Part shown: positions 13,301 through 25,300 of the stretch, piece by piece
How positions within the stretch are numbered: the stretch's first letter is position 1
Layout: each line of letters begins with the position of its first letter
Origin: Corythucha ciliata
Lineage: Eukaryota; Arthropoda; Insecta; Hemiptera; Tingidae
DNA length: 64,000 nt
Direction: 5' to 3'
NCBI GenBank assembly: GCA_038030265.1
Contig: CM075939.1
Span: forward strand, 54,541,253 to 54,605,252
The notes under the pieces: model-generated
Told to the model about the DNA's origin: nothing
Databases searched by the model: none
The model's input: only the letters and a program-made list of their open reading frames with translations
Made by a program: the position numbers and the translations under genes

Positions 13301-16300
13301 TGGCGTCGAACACAACTCTCACTTTCGTGGTATCGCTATCCAGCTTAACTACGGCGTGATAGGGTATAAAATAGCCATCACGATCTTCGCAGTCGGAAAT
13401 CTTGACCATATAACCAGCTTCAATATTGTCAGCCATACACTGATTATAATCAGAATGCAACTGAGGATTCTCACGAAATCGTTTTTCCAAAGCCTTAAAA
13501 CGGCGGAGGGCGATCGACTTCGATTCACCTAACTGGGGTTCACCTGGCTGAAATAATAATGGAACGACGTACTGTCCACTCGGTTCCTTTGAACTGACTC
13601 AATGAAACCTCGTTCGCACAATGCCGAATTTGGGTCTATTCGCGTGCTTTGGGGTACCTTTTCAAGCGACCAAAAGGATGATACCATGTCTTCCAATGAT
13701 GAGGAGGAGGAGACAAACAGAGAAGTAACTTCCGGAGGGGGGGCATTACATATCGCTTTATGAATGAGAAATTTCTCATTGTGGACAGGGCCAGTCAAAA
13801 CCCAACCAAGAAGCGTTTCCAGAGCGACGGGACTACCTTCCCTTCCAACACGCTTGCGACCAGTGACCAAGTGAGGGTAAAGATCCGCACCAATCAAAAT
13901 ATTGACGTCTCCCGGAATGCCAAACGACGGGTCGGCCAACGGCAACAACCTGACGTGGTCCCACAATTGTGGTTCCAATTGAGCCGAGGGAAGAGACCCA
14001 CTGATATCTTTGATGCAAAGTGCTTGAATGGAAAATGAGGGCGAATCGGACACAGCGGGAGTGAATCGAAGGTGAACACTCTTGTTTATGCTGCACACGT
14101 CAGACTTAGCTAAACCCTGAATGGAAAAGTGAGACTTCTCTACTTTTAAACCTGCTCGTGCGACAAATGAGTCAGTTACGAACGACGACAGACTACCGGA
14201 ATCTAGCACGCAACGTGCTAAATAAGTGGAACCATCCGGAGCCTTGACATGCACCATAGCGGTGGCTAACAAAGCGGTGCTGGGGTGACGCGTCCTAAAC
14301 GGGGCCAAACCTAAAAGAGGTTGAGGGTTACCTTTTGGCCCAGCATCGGGTTTCATCTCACCAAAATGAAGGAGAGTGTGGTGTTTCCCTGAGCAAGTTC
14401 CACATTTTTGTTTGCTCTTACAGTTGCGCGAAACATGGTCCGCTGCTAAACAAATGGCACAGTGTCTTTTGGTTCGCACAGCTGAAAAGCGACCTTTAGG
14501 ATCCAAAGACAAAAAATTCTTACATGAGCTGGATGCATGTGCGAGATCGCAAACAGCGCAGTTGACGGGGTTCCTACTAACGACGTGAAGAGCTCTTTTT
14601 GTAATTTCCTTCCGAATGCAAGCAGAATTTTGATTCGTGGAGGACGGAATAGCCGTACCTACCTGCCCTGAGGCTTTGAGCGAATGAATACGCCTCTCCA
14701 AAAATTTAATTAAGTCGTCATAACTGGGATTTCCCGAGGCTGAACTCGCCTCGAATTGCTCACGGGTTGAACGATCGAGTTTCCTTAAAAGAATTGTCAT
14801 CAATGGAAACGCCCAAGACGCCACTGGAAATTCAAGGGCTCGAAGAGCTGCCAAATTGGCCGAGAAAGTATTGACCAAATCGATTAAAGAATTTATGTCT
14901 TTTGTAAGGGAGGGGCAATCCAAAATAGTTGTGAAATACATGACAGCGGCACTTCGAGTATCGTCGTAGGTTTTGAGAATTATATCCCACGCGATTTGAA
15001 AATTATCGTTATTAATGGGAACGCACTGAATTTTTTCGAGTGCGGAGCCTTTTAAACTCGCTCTTAAATAATGAAGCTTTCGAACGTCCGGTATGGAGGA
15101 ATCTTGAATAATTAAAGAAACAAACATAGTTTTAAAGTCAAGCCATGCTTTTGTATCACCATCAAACGACGGGAGCACAATGGGTGGCAACGAAATACCT
15201 GAAGGTGCAAATTGTTGGCTCGGACCACACGGTTCAGCGTTTGCTTGGATGCCTTGAAAAGTTGTATCAGGTGCACAACCATTCGATTTGTTGTCAAATT
15301 GAGGGGTTTTAATTGATCTTTCATACGGCTGCTCATTACCCAAGGAGGCCCTAGATCTCACACTCCCACTTTTAGAACTACAACTCGACGAAGAGGCTGA
15401 CGTCACCTTTCCTCCGTCAGATACTGGGGGGCTGCGTTCTTTTTTGATTGATTTAACCGTTGCTTCCAAAAGGAAACAAGGCGATTAAATTCAGACGACA
15501 TCGACATTATTAAAGTTTCAGTCAATTCCGCGGGGAAATCGTCCACCGCAAGGAGGCGATGAAATATTTCCTCAAAAATGGGCCTTTGGCTATAACCAAA
15601 TGTTTCGCTTCAAGAAATAGGGCATCAGTCAATGTATTTTCCTCGTTTAAGGACTCTAACCGGCTAATAACGAATTTGAGACGCGAATATTCCTTTTTAA
15701 TTTGAGCGACGTCCATTTTGCGAAATTAAAAATTGAAAACAAAATAAACAAACGTGGAGTGGCTCACTATAACAAAGTAACAGGTGGATGTGGAGGGGTT
15801 ACAAAAAAAAGTTCGCTTCGACCCTCCCTGTGAAAAGATGGCAACGAAGAGACGGAACGACGGCGCTAAGAACGCTAACGTGAGCAAAAAGGGTGAATAA
15901 GAAAGAAGAACCGACAAGCTATCCCCTCGCCCAAGGTTTCATCCGTTACTTACAACAACTCACAAAGTGTGAAGGCTGAACTTATTCAAATTTGAACAAC
16001 AAAGACAATTAAAAAAGTAATTAAACTGGGCCGAATCCGGACCCTTGGAGGACCAATGTTAATTGTTATTAAACTTTTAAAAATAACGCGCCTTTTGTAT
16101 TGATTTTTGTAGTTTAGCGGCAACTGGACACCCTCTGTAATTCGCTGTGTGGGGCCCCTTGCAGTTTGTACAGACGGGTGATTCTTCTGGAAGTTTAGAG
16201 CAATCTTTCTGTTTCATGAGATTCGTCACACTTGACACATTTAGGTTGTTTGTAACAGTAGTCTTCTGTGTGCCCGTATTCCTGACATCTTAGACATTGT

Positions 16301-19300
16301 ACAATACTAGTACGAGGTTTTGTAGGTTCAACCTTGACGACGCTATAATAAAGGCGGTTTATTTTATAAATTTCTGAGTTATTTGAAGATGGCTTGAGAT
16401 CAAGGAAAAACATTGATAGGGGAAGTTTGGTTGCCGGATGGATCACTGGACTCATGCGAATGGGGTCAAATCCTAGTGATTTTAATTCTGCCATCATTGC
16501 ATCGATGTCTGATGTATGGTGGGGCCCTCTAATTACAACGCGAAACGCCTTCTCTTTCCGCAGTTGGAAGGTATGGTATTGAGCTTCCTTGGTCTTTTCT
16601 AAGAAGTCGAGTTCATTTTTATTTTATTTTCAGTTGTACGATATGAGAATTTACCAGGATTATTTTTTTTAATTTGATTCAGAAGGACATTCATTTCTTG
16701 AACGTTATGTAGGAAGATTGGTGGTGGCCTTTCAATTTTTGTCTTTCTCTGTTGTGGAATTGTTTTGATTTTTATCATTATTTAGTAGACTGAAAGGGTT
16801 TGTAGTGAAGAAAGCCTGAAGGGTAGAGTCATCGTGTGATAATTTTTGTTTTTTTTGTGTGCGAGGGGGGCGGGTCGTTTACATCGTCCGTCTCCATTTT
16901 TCCGCTATGCGGACTATCCGAATGTGTTGTTTTACTATACTTACTATGCTTCGCAAGTGAGGATCGGTGTTCTATGTTCAATTTATATAGTTCACGAATC
17001 ACGATTCACACTATCACAAATTGTTTTTATTTTATGATTGTTCTCTATTATTGTTTTGAATAAGTCTTTGATATAATAACGCGCTACGAGCTCTCGAGAG
17101 AAGATGTTTCTCCTTCCGAGACTTGAACGCAACTGTTCTGTTTTAAAATTGGAAGACAATATCAATTTAATTACCTCTCCTTGTCATTTATGTTCACAGA
17201 CCGTCAACCAGGTGCGAGGGATAGAAATTGGCATCGTCTGTCTCGTTCTACTTGTCTGGGTGGGCGCAATAATTCTATTTTTTAATCGCTGGGGTAAAAT
17301 CCGTATGCTTCTTCCCTATCAACCGGACTATAAAGACACGCAGCTGAAGGTAGCGTAACTACCCCACCACCCTTCCCATATTTTTTGTATCATATTTGTG
17401 AGAAAAACCTCGAACCGAGTAAATCCGAAGCTTATCCTGCCAATATTTTTGGAGGAAATAACGCTTTCCTTCAGTTTGAAATAAGCTCGTCCGTTAACCC
17501 CGAATTCTTTTTTTTATCGCATTATTTTTAGGTGCCAGGAACTTGTCAAGGAGGAGCTACAACTTGTCAAGGAGGTGGATCCACAGGATTCTGTTGCTCA
17601 CAGGTTACTAAATTTTCCTACCATTTTGTTTTCCGTTTAAAAAAGAACGTTTTATCCCAAGCTTAATGAAAATAACTTGCTTTTATTTTTCTTGAGAATG
17701 TCAGTTTCATGGTAATCGAGAATGACTGACAAGGAAAAACTAAAATCGATTTTAGCGTGACCAAAAGTTTTTACCCGGGTCGCCTCGTTCAAAATTTAAT
17801 GAAACTTTCATAATGAGTAGGACAGTGGGCGAACTAAATAAAAAATTCAGTAACTTTGACGGTTATTTTTCCGTTCCTCGGGATAAAGCGTTCGTCTCAA
17901 GCTGTCCTTTAAAAACAGCTAACTTTTGGTTTTCTTCGAAGAAGAAGAAGGGAATAATTCTTCATGTTTTCCATTTTTTGTTGTTTTTTTTCTATATTTT
18001 TATCGACTCAAATCGTTTGACGGGGGTTCGTGAAAAATAAAAACAAAACTCGTAAAAAAAAACAAACAAAAAAAACGCAGAGTTCCAGTTGCTGCCTCGT
18101 ATTCAGCACACCGCCACGAAGAACTCAACATCATCCGAGAGACTGCAACTGCAGGTTCGCTCTCCTACACAGGGCAGACGCCTGAGTCCTGTAAGACCCC
18201 AAGTTTCCTGAAGCCCTCTCTCTTAAAAATAAAACTTTTTTTTTTTTTTAATTTAACATTCATAGTTGATTTCAAAGTTTCAAAATTTGAAGTAAAATCA
18301 AGAAAACAGCCTAATAGCGTAATGGGCATGCAATTATTATAAAGTAGTACTTTTTTTTATACTTAAAAGTAACTATATTTAAAAGGCTTAAACGCCCTGC
18401 ATTTTAGCCCTTTTATATTTATTTTTAGAAGGGAGACAGTACCCTAGAAAAAAAAAGACCTTGCGTGGCGTCTTTCACAATATGGATTGATTAGTCCGGC
18501 AAACATAATAAAGGCACAATATCCCTGTGTCGAAGAAAACGCACTTGAACACTGCTTGATTTGTTTTTCAGCGTAGATGAGTAACGTCTAATTCTAGCGG
18601 TTAGAAATTATTAGAAGTTGTAACATAAATAAAAAAGAAAAACTTGCATGACAGGGTAGGGGGATTGAAATGTACGCGAATGAAGGTTATGACGGGGGAG
18701 GGGGGCGGTTTAATTATAAAATCACGCTTGTCACCCACACGCTCACCTTTGTTTTTATTGACGCTCACAGAAGGCCGTGAGTGTGAGAGTGGAGTCGATT
18801 ATCAACGGGATACAGGCCGACGTTTTTACAAGCTTTTAAAAATTGCAAAATTGAATGACTGACGAGGAAAGCAACAATAAAACAACAGCAATTGCATTTA
18901 TCGTTATAGACGATAATATTTTGAGTTGAGAATGCGCACCCACAAGTCCCACATTTTTATTGCGTTTTGGTATAGCACAGAATTGTATGAAATTAACAGA
19001 ATTGTAATGAAATTGTTTATCTATCAGGGTTAGAACAATAATGTTGACTCAGGCAATAAACGCTTTCAGAATTTGAAGTTACTGAGAAGGGAGAAGTAGA
19101 GGGTACACATTAGGGTGAATTGACAGGCTCAGGGAGGAAACTGATGGTTATCTAAAACGACATTTTTCCAATTTTATTCGTCCCTTATTAATAAGCTCCT
19201 GTAACTCATTACTGGCAACGGGTCGAAGCTTTTGCCCAAATGTCCATCTCTCACCCGTTTCATATAACCAAATCTATAACGTCCTCAATGCGTTATTGGT

Positions 19301-22300
19301 TCATCATTGTTGCATAGGTTCTTGAAGAATTCCGGGCCGTTTAGTTGTTGAACGGTCACGGAAGAACTCTGTTTGCCTCTAAAAAAGCTTTGGAACACTT
19401 TCTTCCTTGAGCACGAAAGCACTGTTTTCACTGTCGGTGGCGGCACGTTTTCACGGTCGACGTGAGGCTCTTTCTAGAGATAAAATGGCGAAATTTTGGC
19501 CGACAATTTTACGAGAACTTTGAGATGTTTGTACGGAACTGCGTCGGATATCGGTGCTTCACGACTCCAGACATCCCTAAATTGAATTGCATTTTCGATT
19601 GAATGAGTCATTCAAGAGAGACTCCATAGTTTTTAGTCAATTTGCAGCTAGGGGAGCGCTTTTGGGACGGGATCGGGACGGGAAATGAAAAGTCATGCGA
19701 CCCGTCTCGCATACTCAAGTCCCGTCCCGCGCGGGATTTCCCGCATGCACAAAAAAGTACATGATCAAATACCCCCCCCCCCACACCACTAGATATTTTT
19801 GAAGTCATTTTCGGGTGGTCTGACCAATGGACATACGATGGGGGGAGGAGCCCCCTTGACCATTGACGAACGCAGAAAATGTGTTAGGTGGAGGAGAATT
19901 TCGACAAAACTACAATACGGTCATCCTCCTTTAGCCATGAAATTGCCCCCAAAAACTGCGTATGTGCGTTTTCTCAATTTTTTCCGCGAATTAGCTAATT
20001 TTCTCATTTTCAGCTGCAAATCGGCGCTTTTTATAAGCCCCTCACCCCTGAAGTTGCCTCAAGATTCCGCAAATTAGGTAGCGTTTGAGTGCTTTTTCCC
20101 AATTTTATCCGCAAATTAGCATATTTTTCTAAATATTATGCTGTGAATTGGTGCTTTTCTCCATTTTAAACACCAATTTGTGTTTTTCTCTGTTTATTAC
20201 CAGCGAATCAGCGCTTTTTCTCAATTTCATTCCCAAAGTTGCCCCAGGAATCACCCGAGTTGGCGTTTCATCAATATCAGCTGTGAATTAGCGTTTTTAT
20301 TCCACTTTTATCACCGAATTAGCAAATTTTCTAATTTTTAGCTGCAAATCTTATATACTTATTAAAATCTGATCTATTCTTATTATAATCTCCCAGCAGG
20401 GGCGTAGGTACGGGGGGGGGGATATGGGGGATAGATCCCCCCCCCCCAGAGCTACAAGTATACGAACGAAGCAGCACTGTCATAACGAAGAGCCCCATAA
20501 AATCTCCAAAAATTAGCGTTTCACGTTGAAGTTGGGTTTAGCAGATTTTATGGACTTAAAGCAGCCCGAAAAGGTCCGAGTACGTCCAGCTTTTTCCTTG
20601 GACTTCAGACCCAACGCAGTAGTGTACCGAGATAGGGGGGAGGGGGTCGCCCCGGACCCTCTATCAGACAAAAATCAGTAATATTCGTGGCTATAGCTGC
20701 TAAAAAGCGCTGATTCATAGTCTCGCGATGCAACTTCCAGACTAAAATTAAGAAAAAAATCGCTGATTCGCGGTACATGGAGGCCACTCTACGAAAAAAT
20801 TGTGGAAATCAACGCAAAAGTGTTGTATTTGGGCAAACTCCGCAGTCAAAGTTGAGAAAACACGCTATAATATTGACAAATAAAAGACGCTTTCAGGTTA
20901 AATTTGACAAAAATGGCAAATTCACAACTGAAATGGCTTAAATCGCCCATTCGCGTATGAAAAAGGGAATAGGAGGCTGAATGGTCGCAAAATTCTCACA
21001 AAACGATATTTCACAGCTGACATTGGGAAAAATCGCTAATTTGCAATTTGCAGATATAAAGTTGTGGAAAAACGTTAATACGTGGATACAAAATGAAGAA
21101 AATCACTAATTCGCGGCAAAAATTGAAAAAATCACCAATTATAGCACAGCCAAAATTAAGAAAAACGTTAATTTTCAGTTCAAATTGGGGAAAAGTGCTA
21201 ATTCCCAGTTAAAAATGAAAAAAATGGCTAATTTGCAGCTTAAATTGAGTCAAACGCCAATTCTTGGCAAAAATTGACAAAACTCGGTAGGTAATGCTCG
21301 GGTTGTGAATGCTACCACGCTGCTAAAATTTAGAAAAAGCGAAAATTCGCTGCTAAAATTGAGAGACATCACTAATTCTCGTGAAATTTATAATTTTAAA
21401 ATGATGATTTTTTGACAGAAATGGATGGATAGTTGTAAATTTTTTGGTTTGAAAAAGGTTTGAACAAAAAATTTACATTTATAATTTAAATTCGCACCTT
21501 CTGAAGGCATTTTTTAGACTAAAATTTAGGAAAATGGCAAATTCATGCATGGTTAATTCACAGCTAAGAACTGCCGTGAAGCAATAATCTATACCTATAA
21601 GAAATATAAAAAATTGCTAATGCGGTGGTAAAATGAGAAAACCCGCTTATTTGCGGGTAATATTTAGAAAATAAAATAATCAGCCTGGTAAAAATTAAGA
21701 GAAAGGTTAATTTTAAGCCTAAAAATTGAGTAAATTGCTAATTCGCGGCTAAAAATGGAAAAAAACGCCAATTTACTGCTAAAATTGCGCCAAACGCCAA
21801 TTTGTGACTGAAATTGAGAAAATTCGCTAATTCACAGGTTTGAAACGCTACGACGCGTCGCCGCTACAATTTAGAAAAAGCGCTAAAAATTCTAATTTGC
21901 GCCAAAAACGGAATATACGCCAATTTGCGGATTCTGAAGGCAACTTTTCAGGCTGAAATTGAAAAAAAGCGCCAATTTATGGCAATAGGTGAAGAAACCG
22001 CAAATTCGCGAGTAAACTGAGAAAAATCGCTCGAGCATTGCGAATGGTGAACCAAAGAAATCCTAATTCATGAAAAGTCCCCCTATTTTGCGGCTAATAT
22101 TGTGGAAAACACTTAAGAAAAACGTTAATTTCCAGCTAAAACTGAGAAAAGTGCTAATCCCCTGGTAAAAAAAATTAAAAAATCGTTAATATGCTGCTAA
22201 AATTGAGGAAAACGCTAAAACTCGTGGATAATTAAGAAACATCACTCACGGGATAAAAACGATACTTTGCTGCTAAAGTTGAGAAAATACGCCGTGCTAT

Positions 22301-25300
22301 AGGAGGGGGTGGGGCAAAACCGCTAATCTGCGGATGAAATTGAGAAGAACGATACACTCGGCCGAAAAAGCGCTAATTTGCGGGTAGAGTCCAAAAATCA
22401 CCCCTAACTTAGAGATTGAGGCTATCATGAGGCCAGCAAAATGTCCAGATTCAAGAGTGTGCTGGCTAGGTGGAATGATGACTAAAATGTGAAATTACCC
22501 CCCTCCCCTCACCCTTCCAAGATTTCAATCTGATCCCCCCCCCCCAGGACAAATTCCTACCAACGCCACTGTCTCCCAGCTGTGAACTAGCCATAGTAGT
22601 TTCAAGAATCCGCAAAGTAGAGGTAGCGTTTAAGCGCTCTGTCCAAATTTTATCCACAAATTAGCGTTTTTATCAATTTTAAACGCGAATTAGTGTTTTT
22701 CTAAATTTTACCCGTGAATTAGCAATTTTTTTTTACAGTTTTAGCCGCTTGAATCAGCGCTTTTTAGCAAGTTTACTATCAAAGTTCCCCAAGAATCTGC
22801 AAAGTTAGTGGTTTCTCAAATTCAGATGTGAATTAGCCTTTTTACTCTCAATTTTAGCAGTGAATGAGCATTATTTCTTCATTTTAGCTGCGAATTATAG
22901 CGCTTTTTCTCGATTTTATCCGTAAAATTGAAATTGTTTATACCTTTAGCTGTGAATCAAAGTTTTCCTCCACTTTTAGACGTAAATTCGCGTTTTTTCC
23001 CCCAATTTTTTTGCTGCAAAATTGTAACACTTTAGCATATTAGCGTGTTTATCAATTTTCAGACTCCAATTCGTGTTGTTCTCATTTTTATCCGTGAACC
23101 ACCGTTTTAGCCTCGTGAATTAGCGCTTTTTCTCAACTTCAGCCTCCCAAAAATCAGCGAGTTGGCATTTTTTCATTTTCAGCTGTGAATTAGCGTTTTT
23201 TTCTCAACTTTAGCAGTAAATTATCACATTTTCTTAATTTTAGCTGCGATTTTTAGCGTTTTTTCTCGATTTTATCCGTAAAATCGTAATTTTTCATACC
23301 TTAGCTGAGTTTTCTTCCACTTTTATTTACACGCGAATACGCGTTGCCTATTTCACCCGTGACTTAGCACTTTTTCGAAATTTCAGTCCCAATGTTGCCC
23401 CGAAAATCCATGAGTTGGCGTTTCTATCTTTTAGCTGTGAATTCGCGCTTTTTCTCAATTTTTGAAGCTGCAAAATTGTAGCAATTTATCAAAATTTTAG
23501 CTGTGAATTAGCGTGTTTCTTGTTTTTTAAGACGCGAGTTTGCGTTGTTCTCTATTCGATCCTTGAATTAGTAATTTTCTCAGTTTTAGCTACGTGAATT
23601 ATCGCTTTTTCCTAATTTCAATCTTGATTTTGCCCCAACAATTCACATCGAATGGCGGGAATGGGCAAGGGCTGGAAGGATGAAAGATACTAAGAAATTT
23701 GGGGTTAAAGACATTAATTTTTTTTTTTATAGTGACTGAAAGAAGGCAAACGAATTATTTGGTTTTTCTCGTTCATCTTACTTTTTAGTAAAAAAACACG
23801 ATTTTCCGCGGGACGTCTCGCGCGACCACGCGGCACGTTTTCAGAGGCCCTGTGAATTTTTCACCAAGCGTGAGCGTGAATCAAACAAGTTGACAATAAT
23901 TCTAGATAGCCTCAACGTAGAAAGATTCAGAAATTCCACTTAAAAGCCGATGAAAATGACCGCGCCCTGAACAAATCGACCACTCTGGAGTAGAGAAAAC
24001 TAACGACTTCGCGAAACGCTCATTTCCGGCCTCTAAAGGCGAGCTAATGCGGGCTGATTTCGGCAGCATTTTTCAATTTAGCATTGTCCGAGGATCTTTT
24101 TGATTGAATGAACCTTTTAAATGAGTTTCAACGTGTTCGGTGTATAACACACCGTTTGCCGCTAGGTCTCATGGCTAATATTCTCGTAGTTTTCCCGTAG
24201 CCTTTTTGTACTTGGAGAGAACTGAAGTGGCTAAGACTGTTAATTAGAATGGCCAAGAATTGTTTAAGAATATTGTTTCCCATTAATATTCAAGACCATT
24301 TTACCCCAACCCCTCCCCCAACGCCAAGCATTTTAGCATTGGTCTCAGCCTTTAAAAGTTTAACTTAAAGATTGTCCTTCACAACGACGTGACTATTCGT
24401 TTTACGGAGCTCAGACCCGCATGACCGGGTGCGTTGCGCGGGTTGTTGCCTAAGCGCGCTTGAAAGATTTCCCCATGTTCACACTTTAGTCTTTTCACGA
24501 GCCATTGGGCTCAGTAGTAAAGAAGAGGGGGGGGGGGTGAGGGGCTGGACTCTAAAGTGAGACAGAAGTCCCCCACCCCAGCTAGCCGTCCACCATGTAG
24601 ATACCAACGAAATAATGTACAAACCCTATGGAATCATCACATTTCGGATTGTCAAAGTAACTGTCTCTCGTGTATCTGACCTGTGAATGATTTAATGTTC
24701 TGATAAAAACTAACTTTCACCGTATACTTCCTGTTTTTTATTTCGTGCTATGCTAAATGAGTTTATAAAATATTCAAGCCCCTTTTTCTTATTCTTCACG
24801 GGGAAATTACGAGCGGTTTAGCCAGCATTACCGCTTGGTGACATCGATGTTAAGAAATAAGTGATGATGAGGGGAGGGGACTCACTGACTAATAAAATCA
24901 ATGTCCGTAAAATTGCTTATAATTTAGAAGAGGTCAACAGCCCGGAGGAAAAACAGCGGGAATGGAAGGGAAATAGAGTTCGGGAATTGCGTGAAATCGA
25001 CTTCTCTCAAAGCGTTTATAGCCTGAGTAACCCTTTTCAAAAAAAGTGCATTATTTTAGACGTTGTTTTCTGTAGATTACACCAGAACACAATTTGTTCG
25101 TCCTCCTTTTTTTTGTGGCTTTCAACGTGTATCTCGTTTCAAATACGTTGACTAACCTTAAATTTCTCTCCTTCTATTCCTCACATTCCTTCACTTCTTT
25201 TTCTCTATCTCTTTCATTTTCTGTTTACTTTTATTTCTCGCTCGCTCATTCTCTCACTTTCTCTCACTCCTCATATCCCCCTTCCCCCTTTGGTTTTTTG

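Larger units (their letters stand above)
9836..16086 (-). mobile_element. BEL/Pao LTR retrotransposon with one LTR almost lost
   Basis: The element reads on the minus strand: PBS, gag-protease, RT, RNase H, integrase, LTR. The complete 3' LTR is 9836-10307. At the 5' side only about 30 bp of LTR remains (16057-16086), matching the first 30 bases of the other LTR with few differences. All protein domains of Pao-type elements are present but split by several frameshifts. No target duplication is found, consistent with a deletion that removed most of the 5' LTR and adjoining LINE sequence. Confidence 0.85.
5515..16900 (-). mobile_element. Jockey-type LINE, broken by two insertions
   Basis: Reading the minus strand from about 16.9 kb: ORF1 with CCHC knuckles (about 16790-16087), endonuclease (9835-9466 and on), RT (about 8900-8852, resuming 6978-5925), a 3' tail and a poly(A) tract (plus-strand T run 5515-5535). 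It is interrupted by a hAT-like element (6979-8851) and a BEL/Pao element (9836-16086). Between the ORF1 knuckles and the point where the endonuclease resumes, sequence is missing, so a deletion accompanied or followed the BEL insertion. Frameshifts and stops in RT show it is dead. It lies antisense in the FN3 gene intron. Confidence 0.8.
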
